Assembly: GCF_000022485.1 (NCBI RefSeq) | Contig: NC_012623.1 | Coordinates: 2,666,674-2,730,673 of the forward strand | Source: Sulfolobus islandicus Y.N.15.51 | GTDB lineage: Archaea > Thermoproteota > Thermoprotei_A > Sulfolobales > Sulfolobaceae | Direction: 5' to 3' | DNA: 64,000 nucleotides | Shown here: piece by piece, positions 9,573-18,113 of the stretch | How the letters are laid out: each line of letters opens with the position of its first letter | Position numbering within the stretch: the first letter of the stretch is position 1 | The notes under the pieces: model-generated | What the model was told of the DNA's origin: nothing | Database searches by the model: none | Seen by the model: the letters and a program-made list of their open reading frames with translations, nothing else | Position numbers and translations under genes: made by a program

Positions 9573-10232
9573 ATGAAGTGGAAATACATTGCATCAATTT
9601 ATGCAATATACATAATTATATCTGTAATGGTTAAAATTGTAGGAGAAGCTAATTTTCCAGGGAATATGTATTTCCTTTATTTGATCAACCATTCCCAACT
9701 TCCAGCATTTAACCCTGTAATGTTATTCTTCAGTAAATACGGCAGGGAGTATATTTGGATACCAGTAACTGCGATCTTGTTCATTATGGGTGGGAAGTTT
9801 AGGCGAAGTTCACTCTTATTAATTGGAGGATTTATAATAGCTATAATTTTGGGAGAGGTTTCAAAATATGTAATGGCTCAGCCAAGACCATTTCTAATTC
9901 TACATAACGTAAATTTACTAGTTCCAGAATCCACTGATTATTCTTATCCTTCCGGACACGCATTGATAGTGTCTGTAGGTGCAATGATAGTTCTCTTAAC
10001 TTTACCATATTACATCTCAATACCGTTACTTATAGAAGCACTGCTCACAAGCTATTCTAGAGTTTATATAGGAGTTCATTGGCCTTTAGATGTATTAACT
10101 GGGTGGATATTAGGAATAGCAGTAACTTTAACTGCAATGAATCTTGAAAAGTTTATTTCAACAATTTATAATAGACTAGTTAACTCCATTGTTGGTAATA
10201 GAAGAAAAACAAATTTAAAACGGCAAAAGTAA
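9573..10232 (+). CDS. PAP2-family membrane phosphatase
   Basis: A 219-residue PAP2/type 2 phosphatidic acid phosphatase-like membrane protein. The tripartite active site is intact: K-x6-RP (KYVMAQPRP, about residue 102), PSGH (about residue 127) and SR-x5-H-x3-D (SRVYIGVHWPLD, about residue 165). It has five or six transmembrane helices. Such enzymes recycle polyprenyl (dolichyl) diphosphate for glycan synthesis or act on lipid phosphates; the substrate is not determined here. It is followed closely by copT but appears to have its own promoter. Confidence 0.85.
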   Translation: MKWKYIASIYAIYIIISVMVKIVGEANFPGNMYFLYLINHSQLPAFNPVMLFFSKYGREYIWIPVTAILFIMGGKFRRSSLLLIGGFIIAIILGEVSKYVMAQPRPFLILHNVNLLVPESTDYSYPSGHALIVSVGAMIVLLTLPYYISIPLLIEALLTSYSRVYIGVHWPLDVLTGWILGIAVTLTAMNLEKFISTIYNRLVNSIVGNRRKTNLKRQK

Positions 10233-10244
10233 AGGAAAAATCTT

Positions 10245-10736
10245 GTGGAAAAGCTAACAGATTTAGAATTTAGAGCATTGGAAATTTTAAGAGAAGACTC
10301 TAGGATAAGTGTTACGGAACTGGCAAAAAGGCTTAATATTAGTAGGAGTACTGCCACAAGGCTTTTAAGAAATCTTAGCAGAAAGGGTGTAAAATTTACT
10401 ATTAAATTTCAGAATGAACCCCTTATCGCTTTTACAATTTCAGAGTCTTGTCAAAGTGACGAGTGTTATAAACTGTTGGATGGTAGATTTATCAACATAA
10501 TAAGAGCTAATACATTAGAAGATTTAGAAAATAAACTAAAAAATGTGAAGGGAAAAGATCTAGTATTCATAGGCAAGAGTAGCTTTGTAGTTAAATGTGA
10601 TTACTGCGGTAAGGAAATATACGATAATCCCTTAACATATAAAATTGGAAGAAGAACGTATTACGCTTGTTGTAACTCTTGTTTGACTGGGTTAAAGGAA
10701 AAGTTTGCACGTAATAATGATTTGAATTTACATTAG
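10245..10736 (+). CDS. copT: copper-responsive regulator CopT/CopR (HTH plus TRASH)
   Basis: A 163-residue regulator. The N-terminus holds a Lrp/AsnC-like winged helix-turn-helix (about residues 5-55: LEILREDSRISVTELAKRLN). The C-terminus is a TRASH metal-binding domain (about residues 108-150) with the pattern VKCDYCGK...YYACCNSC. This is the architecture of the known Sulfolobus copper regulator that controls copMA. The GTG start at 10245 lies 29 nt below a TATA box (AAATTTAAAA, 10211-10220), fitting a leaderless message. Confidence 0.9.
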   Translation: MEKLTDLEFRALEILREDSRISVTELAKRLNISRSTATRLLRNLSRKGVKFTIKFQNEPLIAFTISESCQSDECYKLLDGRFINIIRANTLEDLENKLKNVKGKDLVFIGKSSFVVKCDYCGKEIYDNPLTYKIGRRTYYACCNSCLTGLKEKFARNNDLNLH

Positions 10737-10798
10737 TTTTAGATTCACTTTGACTCTTCTGAATTTCGAGTAGATACGAATTGACAGAAGAAAAAGTT

Positions 10799-10807
10799 CT
10801 TTATAAT
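10799..10807 (+). promoter_or_regulatory. TATA box of copMA
   Basis: CTTTATAATAAA is centred about 24 nt before the copM ATG at 10827. The preceding 60 bases (from 10737) form the copT-copM spacer, where the copper regulator is known to bind in Sulfolobus; I see no perfect palindrome in it. Confidence 0.5.
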
Positions 10808-10826
10808 AAAACCAATAATTAATATT

Positions 10827-10997
10827 ATGATAATCGATCTTGTTTGTGGAATGGAAGTAGATGAAAAAAGCCAATATAAGACAATGTATAAAGGAAAAGT
10901 CTACTATTTTTGCTCATCACATTGCCTTAAGGAGTTTCAGAAGAACCCAGAAGAATATCTAAGGGGTGGACCTAAGGGGATGCCTCATGGTCACTGA
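10827..10997 (+). CDS. copM: copper metallochaperone CopM (TRASH/YHS-type)
   Basis: A 56-residue protein consisting almost entirely of a TRASH/YHS metal-binding domain. It has an N-terminal CGMEVD motif, a central YYFCSSHC and a C-terminal F-x-K-NPEEY signature, and it ends in an extra His-containing tail (GMPHGH). It matches the small copper chaperone gene of the archaeal cop cluster in size, content and position between copT and copA. Its last 11 bases overlap the copA start codon region, so the two are translationally coupled. Confidence 0.88.
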   Translation: MIIDLVCGMEVDEKSQYKTMYKGKVYYFCSSHCLKEFQKNPEEYLRGGPKGMPHGH

Positions 10998-13233
10998 GAA
11001 GAAAGAGGAGTTGAGAATTACAGATAAGGAGGAACAGCTAAAGATAATTGGAATGCATTGCGCCACATGCGTAATGAGTGTATCTAAGTCTTTGAAGTCA
11101 GTTAGTGGTGTTAAAGATGCGGAAGTAAATCTAGCAACTGGTAGTGCAAAAGTAATCCTAAGTGGTAACGTTAGATTAAAGGAATTAGTAAAAGCTGTGA
11201 GAAAGGCTGGTTATGATGTTGCCACAGAAAAGTTCACTATAAAATTGAATGTCAACCCAGAGGAAATGCCTAAAATAAAGAGGAAGTTCGAAAACGTTAA
11301 GGGGGTAGTCGATGTAAAATCCAATCTTGGTCTAGGAATAGTAAGTGTGGAGTATAATCCTGAATCCACTACTCCGGGGGAAATATTGAAGGAAGCTGGA
11401 GTAAAGTGGGAAATAATAAATGAACAACGTAGTGAAAGAAGTATACTCTATAAAGACTTCTATGACTTATTAAAGAGATTGGTAATAGGCATAACATTTA
11501 CACCTTTAACGTATCTATTTCCATTCTTTTTAGGTATCTTACTATCGATACCGATACAATTTTACTCAGGATTGAGATTTCATAAAGGTGCTTATAGAGC
11601 CTTAAAGAATAGAACTACTAACATGGATGTGCTTGTCTCCTTAGCGTCAAACATATTGTGGTTCTCTGGTATTTTCCTTCATAGCACATTTTACGCTGAT
11701 GCTTCATTATTGATAACCTTCATACTCGTTGGTAAAACGTTAGAAGCTTATATTAAAGCAAAGATGAGTTCCGAAATACGTATAGAGCCTTACAAGGCTA
11801 CTCTGAAAGACGGAAGAGTAGTTAACTCCAATGAACTAAAGGTAGGTGATATAGTAATTGTTAGGACAGGAGAGAGAATACCAGCTGATGGAATTATTGA
11901 GAGTGGGAAGGGAGAAGTAAACGAGGCAATAATTACTGGGGAACAGAAACCAGTATTAAAGAGAAAAGGAGATAACGTCTTAGCTGGTGGTATCTTAGTA
12001 AATGGATACCTAGAAATATACGTAACTAGAAACTGGGATAGGAGCTATATTATACAAGTGATAGAGAGTGTAAGAGGAGCCTATAATGCCAGAGTTTCTA
12101 TCCAAAATCTGGTGGACAAAGTTTCCTCCGTATTCGTACCCATAGTTATTACTCTTTCAGCACTTACGTTTCTTGTTTGGAAATTTGTACTGGGCTATAA
12201 CTTGTATTCCTCTCTATTTTTCAGTGTAGCTGTATTAGCTGCAGCGTGCCCTTGCGCATTAGGCTTAGCGTCACCTATGGCGATGTTAGTTAGTGTTCGT
12301 AGAGCATTAAAAAGAGGTATTATAATTAGGGATGGTAGTATTTTAGAGGAAATAAGGAATGTTAACGTTGCGGTCTTAGACAAAACTGGTACTGTAACTG
12401 AAGGTGAGTATGTGATTGTTAGTAAGAAGGAGTTCATTAACGGAGCGTTAGATTTAGCCGCAATTGCAGAAAGTAGAAGTATACATCCTATTGCTAAAGC
12501 TTTTCATAAAATGAATATGAAAGATGGTAAGGTTGAACAGTTTGAGGAATTCCCGGGAAGAGGAATATATGCTAGAATAAATGGAAATGATGTAATTGTA
12601 GGAAGTAAGGATTTCGTGAAAAGCAATTGTGATTGGAATGTTGAAGACGAAGGAGATATTTTAGTTTGTATTAATGGGAGAGCTGGAGGGATAGTTAACA
12701 TAAGGGACAAGCTTAGGGATGATGCTAAAAGAGTGATAAATTATATGAAAGAAAGGGGAATTATGGTGATAATAGCCACTGGAGATAGTAGTAATTATGC
12801 CGATGAAATAGGGAAGGAGTTAGGTATTGAAGTTCGTAAGGGATTAACTCCAGATAACAAAGCGGAGTTAGTGAAGGAATTGAGGGAAAATGGTAATAAA
12901 GTCATATTTATAGGTGATGGGATAAATGATGCAATTGCTATGAGAGAGGCTGACGTAGGTATAGCTATCTCTAGTGGTACTGATTTGGCTAAGAGTGCTG
13001 GTAAAGTCGTGATTAACTCATTAGGTGACGTAATAGGATTATTTGAACAAGCAAAATTGGGAGTTAGGAAAATTAAGGAGAATTTGGCGTGGGCATTTGG
13101 CTATAATACAGTAATAATACCTATTGCGGCAGGATTATTTTACCCAACCATATATTTACCGCCAGAATACGCAGCTCTCGCAATGGGATTCAGTAGTGTG
13201 ATAGTGAGTTTATGGTCTCTAGTACCAATTTAA
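10987..13233 (+). CDS. copA: copper-exporting P1B-type ATPase CopA
   Basis: A 748-residue heavy-metal ATPase that pumps copper out of the cell. An N-terminal HMA domain carries GMHCATC (about residue 22). Then follow the transmembrane helices, the actuator TGEQ (about residue 313), the metal-channel motif CPCALGLASP (about residue 420), the phosphorylation site DKTGTVTEG (about residue 461) and the hinge GDGINDA (about residue 645). CPC indicates copper/silver specificity. The frame is open from 10966, but the ATG at 10987 is the likelier start; it lies inside copM. Confidence 0.93.
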   Translation: MVTEKKEELRITDKEEQLKIIGMHCATCVMSVSKSLKSVSGVKDAEVNLATGSAKVILSGNVRLKELVKAVRKAGYDVATEKFTIKLNVNPEEMPKIKRKFENVKGVVDVKSNLGLGIVSVEYNPESTTPGEILKEAGVKWEIINEQRSERSILYKDFYDLLKRLVIGITFTPLTYLFPFFLGILLSIPIQFYSGLRFHKGAYRALKNRTTNMDVLVSLASNILWFSGIFLHSTFYADASLLITFILVGKTLEAYIKAKMSSEIRIEPYKATLKDGRVVNSNELKVGDIVIVRTGERIPADGIIESGKGEVNEAIITGEQKPVLKRKGDNVLAGGILVNGYLEIYVTRNWDRSYIIQVIESVRGAYNARVSIQNLVDKVSSVFVPIVITLSALTFLVWKFVLGYNLYSSLFFSVAVLAAACPCALGLASPMAMLVSVRRALKRGIIIRDGSILEEIRNVNVAVLDKTGTVTEGEYVIVSKKEFINGALDLAAIAESRSIHPIAKAFHKMNMKDGKVEQFEEFPGRGIYARINGNDVIVGSKDFVKSNCDWNVEDEGDILVCINGRAGGIVNIRDKLRDDAKRVINYMKERGIMVIIATGDSSNYADEIGKELGIEVRKGLTPDNKAELVKELRENGNKVIFIGDGINDAIAMREADVGIAISSGTDLAKSAGKVVINSLGDVIGLFEQAKLGVRKIKENLAWAFGYNTVIIPIAAGLFYPTIYLPPEYAALAMGFSSVIVSLWSLVPI

Positions 13234-13314
13234 CATAGAGGGAAAAAGAAGTAAAAAGTATATCTTAAAAATTAGAACATAAAATTTTTGTATATACAAA
13301 AATACTATCTTTTA

Positions 13315-13752
13315 TTAGGCGTTAACGACAACTTCTTTCTTATTAGCCTCTTCTTGTTTCTTCTTTCCTTCAACCTTAGACATAATGTAATTTATCGCTC
13401 TTTGTAACTCTGCCTTATGCTTAGTCGTAATGTGTTTTTCTAATTTCCCTTCGTCAAGTTTTTCATTGCAGAGAAGGCATGTGTACATTCCATCTGTTTT
13501 ATATACAATAGGACTCACTTTGGCATTTGATTGCTTTATCAACGCTATTAGTTTTTTAGCCTTCCCTTCTCCACTAGCTTTCTCCACGAATCTCATTATG
13601 TTTCCTCTGATTGTGTGCTTTGTTATTCCATATTTGTATGCCAGTACACTTGGTCTTTCTCCCTCTACTAGATAGCTATATATAGCATCAACTACATATG
13701 CTTTATCAGCTAGCATCTTTATGGCTATATATTTTATACTCTCATTAGTCAT
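13315..13752 (-). CDS. HTH protein with a C2H2-type zinc finger
   Basis: A 145-residue protein that looks like a DNA-binding protein. Residues about 20-60 contain a helix-turn-helix-like segment (ERPSVLAYKYGITKHTIRGNIMRFVEK). Residues about 90-112 carry C-x2-C-x12-H-x4-H (CLLCNEKLDEGKLEKHITTKH), a classical C2H2 finger. The C-terminus is a charged Lys/Glu tail. Such small HTH-finger proteins occur in Sulfolobales and their viruses. It stands alone, divergent from the ABC exporter operon, and could regulate it. The target is unknown. Confidence 0.7.
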   Translation of the reverse strand: MTNESIKYIAIKMLADKAYVVDAIYSYLVEGERPSVLAYKYGITKHTIRGNIMRFVEKASGEGKAKKLIALIKQSNAKVSPIVYKTDGMYTCLLCNEKLDEGKLEKHITTKHKAELQRAINYIMSKVEGKKKQEEANKKEVVVNA

Positions 13753-13927
13753 ACATGATATATTCTCCTAGTAGTTTTTAAACCTTTCTATTATAAGTAT
13801 CTAATACTTATACCCTATTAATCTTATCAACAATACTAATTTAGTATTAAAGGGAGTTAACTTAGAAAGAAAAATCCTTATGTTTTCTGCAAAAAGTTTT
13901 TTAGCATTATTGTCAATACTTTAACTA

Positions 13928-14857
13928 ATGATTAAAACAATTGACATTTCAAAGACTTTTAAAATAAAGTATAAGGTGATAAAAGCTGTAGATGATGTTT
14001 CCTTTGAGATAGAAAGAAATACGGCTGGGGCTTTAGTGGGACCAAATGGGGCAGGAAAAACAACCGTGATTAAAATGCTTTCGACTCTCATAATACCTAG
14101 TTCTGGAGATGCGATAGTTAATGGTTACAGTATAACTAGGGAGGAAAAGAAAGTTAGAGAATCAATAGGTTTAGTTACAGTGAGTGAAAGGTTATTCTAT
14201 TATAGATTGACTGCCTTGGAAAACTTAGTATTCTTCGCTAGTTTGCAAAACCTATCCCTATCCGATGCTAGGAGAAGAGCAAGGGAGGTATTGGAAATTG
14301 TAGGATTATCTGAATGGGAAAACATACCATATATGAAGTTTAGTACTGGGATGCAGAGAAAATTGGCATTAGCTAGAGCACTAATAACGGATCCGCCAGT
14401 GCTACTATTGGATGAACCTACCTTAGGTTTAGATCCACTTTCAGCTAGAATGTTTAGAGATTTAGTTAGAAGAATTGGTAGAGATAAGACTATTCTCCTT
14501 ACCTCACATTACATGAAGGAGATTGAGGAGTTAGCAGAGAAGATAATACTATTAAAGAAAGGCAAAGTAATAGCTGAAGGAAACAAGGAGAATTTAAAGA
14601 ATTACTTAGGCAAAGTAATAGAAGTAGAAGTAAACGAGTATCCATTAGCGTTAGGTAAATATGTAGTAGAAACTTCAACAAACTACTACATTTTGAGGAT
14701 ACCAGAGAAGGAACTTGATGAATTAAAGGATTATAGGGTAATTAAGGAGGAAGAGCCATCATTAGAAGATGTGTATATATTTTTAATAGGAGATGTTGAG
14801 GATTCGGCAAGGTTAGAAGTGGTAAGGAGAGGAGGGTGGAGAGGAAGATGGGGATAA
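13928..14857 (+). CDS. ABC transporter ATP-binding subunit (exporter type)
   Basis: A 309-residue ABC ATPase. Walker A is GPNGAGKTT (about residue 38), the signature is [15 protein letters not shown] (about residue 140), Walker B is VLLLDEP (about residue 160), and the switch histidine is in [11 protein letters not shown]-terminal extension of about 90 residues is present, as in DrrA/ABC-2 exporters. It overlaps the permease gene. The substrate (a lipid, drug or glycan) is not determinable. Confidence 0.88.
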   Translation: MIKTIDISKTFKIKYKVIKAVDDVSFEIERNTAGALVGPNGAGKTTVIKMLSTLIIPSSGDAIVNGYSITREEKKVRESIGLVTVSERLFYYRLTALENLVFFASLQNLSLSDARRRAREVLEIVGLSEWENIPYMKFSTGMQRKLALARALITDPPVLLLDEPTLGLDPLSARMFRDLVRRIGRDKTILLTSHYMKEIEELAEKIILLKKGKVIAEGNKENLKNYLGKVIEVEVNEYPLALGKYVVETSTNYYILRIPEKELDELKDYRVIKEEEPSLEDVYIFLIGDVEDSARLEVVRRGGWRGRWG

Positions 14858-15651
14858 GCGGAAAACTCTACTCTTTCTTATATTTGAGAGGATTTAAGGT
14901 ATGGGTATCGTATAGAACCCAAACAATATTAACGGTATTAGGTTGGATTCTCCCAGTCTTCACGTATTACTTCACTGGAACTGCATTAGGAAATAGACTA
15001 GTGAGTGAAGTAGGAGTAAGTAATTATACAGCATTTTTCACTATAGGTTTAGCTTTCCAAGGATATGTATCTTCCGTAATTTCAACCATAAGTCAAAGGT
15101 TAAGTAATGAACAGCTTTATGGAACAATAGAGTATTATGTTATTTCAAGAACTGGAACGTTTGGATTTTTGTTGTATTCAGCACTTTGGGGTCTTACTCT
15201 AAATACAATAAATGCGATTATAATTTTGGCCGTAGGATTTGCGTTAAATATACATTATAACGTTAATGCACTCAGTGCAATAGTGATTATATTACTGTTG
15301 ATATTATCAACATTAGGTATAGGTATGATAGCTGGGGCTGTAACAATGATAACAAAACAAGGTAATCCCATTTCATTCTTCTTCAACACCTTTACAAATC
15401 TTATTGGGGGTACAGTATTTCCAGTCACAGTGCTTCCACTATTTGTTAGGTATATAAGTTACGGAATTCCTTTAACATGGGCATTAGAGGGATTAAGAGA
15501 GGCATTTTTAAATGGAACTCCTATAACTGCTGTTGCCCAATTTATTATAATATTAGCCATATTTGATATAGTTCTATTGCCATTAGGCATATTTTCATAT
15601 AATTATGCATTCAAAAAAGCTAGAGAAAAGGGTACTCTAGCAGAATACTAA
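14848..15651 (+). CDS. ABC-2 type transporter permease
   Basis: A 267-residue membrane protein with six hydrophobic segments, the layout of ABC-2 exporters of the DrrB kind. The frame can start with GTG at 14836, but the ATG at 14848, ten bases inside the ATPase gene, follows a GGAGG-like ribosome site and gives a normal N-terminus. With the preceding ATPase it forms a complete two-gene exporter. Confidence 0.85.
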   Translation: MGISGKLYSFLYLRGFKVWVSYRTQTILTVLGWILPVFTYYFTGTALGNRLVSEVGVSNYTAFFTIGLAFQGYVSSVISTISQRLSNEQLYGTIEYYVISRTGTFGFLLYSALWGLTLNTINAIIILAVGFALNIHYNVNALSAIVIILLLILSTLGIGMIAGAVTMITKQGNPISFFFNTFTNLIGGTVFPVTVLPLFVRYISYGIPLTWALEGLREAFLNGTPITAVAQFIIILAIFDIVLLPLGIFSYNYAFKKAREKGTLAEY

Positions 15652-15718
15652 TAGACAAATGACTATTGACCACTATGGCAATACCTTAAAAACTATAAGA
15701 GGAAAGATTACTCGTGAG

Positions 15719-16141
15719 TCAAAATGTTATACCGAGAGAGTATAGATTTAGATGAGTTTTTGACCCTAGAGGCTCTAGGTGCTTACTAATCATGTTATTT
15801 TTGTTACTATCGATTTCACTATGAACAGTTTTATTAACAACAGTACGAAATCCGACAACTATTCTATCTTTCTGCAATCTATTACTATATAATACAATTA
15901 TTGAACAATCAGTCCTTATCCTAATTAATTCGTTTTTGATTGTATTGCCTAAATCATCGTTACTAATTGGTAATATAACAAGGACGTCACTTACATCTTT
16001 AGGCAGTATGAGGTTAAAGAACTTCGTATAATCAGAAATTATCCTTAAACTATAACTTTTAAGGTTGAAAATCTCTCTGCTTCTCACTACAGTCATAATG
16101 AAGTCTTCGAGGTTTCTAATATCGGCAGAATTAGCTAGCAT
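15719..16141 (-). CDS. unknown 140-residue protein
   Basis: A soluble 140-residue protein that I do not recognise. It has alternating hydrophobic strands in the middle (DVLVILPI, CSIIVLYS, RIVVGFRTVV), suggesting an alpha/beta fold. No cysteine-rich or catalytic motif stands out, and the C-terminus is polar. It converges on the ABC exporter genes and lies next to the ISH3-like insertion, which separates it from the rubrerythrin operon. That it is expressed is inferred only from codon use and frame length. Confidence 0.45.
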   Translation of the reverse strand: MLANSADIRNLEDFIMTVVRSREIFNLKSYSLRIISDYTKFFNLILPKDVSDVLVILPISNDDLGNTIKNELIRIRTDCSIIVLYSNRLQKDRIVVGFRTVVNKTVHSEIDSNKNNMISKHLEPLGSKTHLNLYSLGITF

Positions 16142-16326
16142 AACTCCTTACCTTTAATTAAAAATAGTTAACATTTGGCTTTTTAAAGTTTATATATATA
16201 TGGCACTTTTTATGCTCTATACAAAAGTTATAGCGTAATACATTATTATTAGGTCCAATTATAGTGGTATTCCTTAAAAGACTTTTAACTTTCTGGGGAT
16301 TAAGGGGGCGGAAGTCCCCCTCCGTA
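16142..16326. other. spacer with palindrome and hairpin beside the IS
   Basis: This short spacer holds a perfect palindrome TTAAAAG-A-CTTTTAA at 16274-16288. It also holds a GC-rich hairpin at 16303-16321 (AGGGGG, 7-nt loop, CCCCCT) just outside the left inverted repeat of the IS. The hairpin stands out in AT-rich DNA and could stop transcription leaving the IS, or be part of a larger element end. No gene is seen. Confidence 0.4.
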
Positions 16327-16340
16327 CGGTAGACCCAAAA

Positions 16341-17315
16341 TCACCTCCTTGAAAATAAACCTATAGTGTAAATAAGTGTTTCTACTAGATTAAATGTAAA
16401 ATTCTCTGGATTGAATAAATCAGGAAATAAAAGAATTAATAATAATCTAAACTCCTCTCTCCCCACCTCCCCCTTGAATATGGTATATAAGGAGTAGAGT
16501 ACAAGGGCCAGCACGAAGATCAACGTGCGAAAAACAAACTTAGTAGAACCAGTAAATGGAAGAAAAGCCTTAATGTTCCTATAAGAGGTCTCTATGGGAC
16601 CCCTTACCTTATTATACAAATCCAACACTTCCCTCTTGGATAGGTCTAGATTAGTAGCCCTAGCAAAATAAACAACACTCTTTCTCCTCACTTTTTCCTT
16701 GCTGTACACGAGAAGCCTGAACTCGACCTGCTCATCCCTCCTATGCCTCTTACTATTAGTTGTGTAATCCCCGTCAAACTCCTCAAACACCTTAACATCC
16801 CCAACAGGCACAGCAACTATATACTTAAACTGTGAAATGAAATTGAGCACATCAACTGTGTAGAAACCAGCGTCAAGAGTCATCAACCTTATCTTGAATC
16901 CCATTGCCATTACTTGCTCCACAAGAACCTTCACTATCTCGTCCTTAGTCATACCGTTCACTTGCGGAATAAAGGCAAGTAAAAGTACTTTCCCCTTATA
17001 CTTGGTTGTTGCGTAGTTCCACGAGTTTCCTTTTTCAGAGCTCCCTTTCACTGGTTTCCCATACCACGTCTTGGTTGTCCAGTCTATTGAAAGATCTATC
17101 TCCTTTACCCCCTTTAATATCTCCAAGGATATTTTCCTAGCTCTTTCCAATAGCTTTTCAATCACTTCCATCCCTTGTTTCTCTACGTAATTCCTCACGT
17201 TCTGTGGGGATACGTCATACGCTCTGGACTTGTTCTCTACAGAGTCGTTCCACAAACACGCGGAGATGAGAGTTTTTGCTACCTTCTCTACCTTTTCCCC
17301 TTGGAAGTTCAACAT
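16341..17315 (-). CDS. transposase, ISH3/IS4-like DDE family
   Basis: An intact 324-residue DDE transposase. Candidate acidic residues are D in LSIDWTTK (about residue 79), D in LMTLDAGFY (about residue 145) and E in RGPIETSYRNIK (about residue 240). The last lies in the Y-(2)-R-(3)-E-(6)-K type region that marks IS4 relatives. Hydrophobic C-terminal helices (FVFRTLIFVLALVLYSLY) are usual for the ISH3 group. The start codon lies 209 bases from the right repeat. Confidence 0.85.
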   Translation of the reverse strand: MLNFQGEKVEKVAKTLISACLWNDSVENKSRAYDVSPQNVRNYVEKQGMEVIEKLLERARKISLEILKGVKEIDLSIDWTTKTWYGKPVKGSSEKGNSWNYATTKYKGKVLLLAFIPQVNGMTKDEIVKVLVEQVMAMGFKIRLMTLDAGFYTVDVLNFISQFKYIVAVPVGDVKVFEEFDGDYTTNSKRHRRDEQVEFRLLVYSKEKVRRKSVVYFARATNLDLSKREVLDLYNKVRGPIETSYRNIKAFLPFTGSTKFVFRTLIFVLALVLYSLYTIFKGEVGREEFRLLLILLFPDLFNPENFTFNLVETLIYTIGLFSRR

Positions 17316-17349
17316 GGAAAGTAATTTATATCCTATTTGTTGAATGTTT

Positions 17350-17412
17350 GGTGAGGGAGACCGGGTGTTATCATCTTCCTATGTCACGTGGTAATACTCC
17401 ATCTCCCTCACC
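17350..17412. repeat. inverted repeat inside the ISH3-like element, upstream of its transposase
   Basis: GGTGAGGGAGA at 17350-17360 is perfectly complementary to TCTCCCTCACC at 17402-17412 and encloses a 41-nt loop. It lies in the 209-bp non-coding leader of the element and could form a long hairpin in DNA or in the transposase leader RNA. Related GGTGAGGG also occurs just outside the right end (17523-17530). Confidence 0.5.
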
Positions 17413-17540
17413 TTAAGCCTTTCTTCAATTGAATTCTTTATACTCTTATAAATTTCTTTATCTTTTATAAATTCGATATTATCCTACCAGAAATATTTTT
17501 TCTAATATGATTTTGGGTCTACCGGTGAGGGCGGAGTAGT

Positions 17541-18113
17541 TCACATCTTTTCACAAACATCATACGCTTCTCTGATCAAATCCTCTGCTAGGCTCTTATC
17601 TATTTTAGTTGAATATCTATAATTCTCATGAATTACATGAACTTCCATATCAGTGCTTTTCTCGCCCTCAAGATCAAATGTTAAATATTGGACTGTGGAG
17701 AACTCTCTACCTTGTTCCCTTCCTCCTTCTGGGATTCCTTGAATTAGCTTGTTTCCTACCTTTAGAAATATTGAATTATATATTCCTCTCAGATTATCGT
17801 AGACCCAATCCAAGTCCTTAAAATCATAGGAATGAATATAAAGAGAGGCCTTTATCTTACCGTCGCATGGAAGCAATGTTGAGTAAATTCTTATCTCTTC
17901 TAGTATATCCTCCTTCTTTCCCTTCTTATCTAGATATACCATCTCTTGAATCTGTTGAAGAACTGTATCCCTATTTTCAAACAATAACGTCAATCTATCT
18001 CCTAACTCTATTCTTCTTTTGCTCTTTATCTCAATAATTCTCCTTATTCTATCCATTCTTACTTTTTCGTATATCTCCCAAGGTAGGATATCTTGTAAGG
18101 TTATTTTAACCAT
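17541..18113 (-). CDS. DUF3501 family protein
   Basis: A 190-residue soluble protein recognised as DUF3501, beginning with the characteristic D-I-x-P-W-E-x-Y-E-x-x-R pattern (LPWEIYEKVRMDR) and containing VEVH-like (MEVHVIHENYRY) near residue 165. In many bacteria and archaea it forms an operon with a GlpC/HdrD-like Fe-S protein and rubrerythrin, exactly as here. Its biochemical role is unknown. It overlaps the upstream Fe-S gene by eight bases. Confidence 0.75.
   Translation of the reverse strand: MVKITLQDILPWEIYEKVRMDRIRRIIEIKSKRRIELGDRLTLLFENRDTVLQQIQEMVYLDKKGKKEDILEEIRIYSTLLPCDGKIKASLYIHSYDFKDLDWVYDNLRGIYNSIFLKVGNKLIQGIPEGGREQGREFSTVQYLTFDLEGEKSTDMEVHVIHENYRYSTKIDKSLAEDLIREAYDVCEKM

Larger units (their letters stand above)
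16327..17524 (-). mobile_element. ISH3-like insertion sequence, 1198 bp, apparently complete
   Basis: One transposase gene is enclosed by perfect 17-bp terminal inverted repeats, CGGTAGACCCAAAATCA at 16327-16343 and its complement at 17508-17524. The transposase is of the IS4-like ISH3 group common in Sulfolobus (for example the ISC1225/ISC1359/ISC1439 kind; exact name not verified). No clear target duplication is visible at the junctions (CCGTA on the left, GTGAG on the right). The intact frame and perfect ends suggest a recent, potentially active copy. It lies between an unknown gene and the DUF3501 gene and breaks neither. Confidence 0.8.

Noticed and set aside
16303-16321. Hairpin as part of the ISH3-like element
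   Set aside because: It lies outside the perfect terminal repeats; I keep it as a separate feature of the flank.
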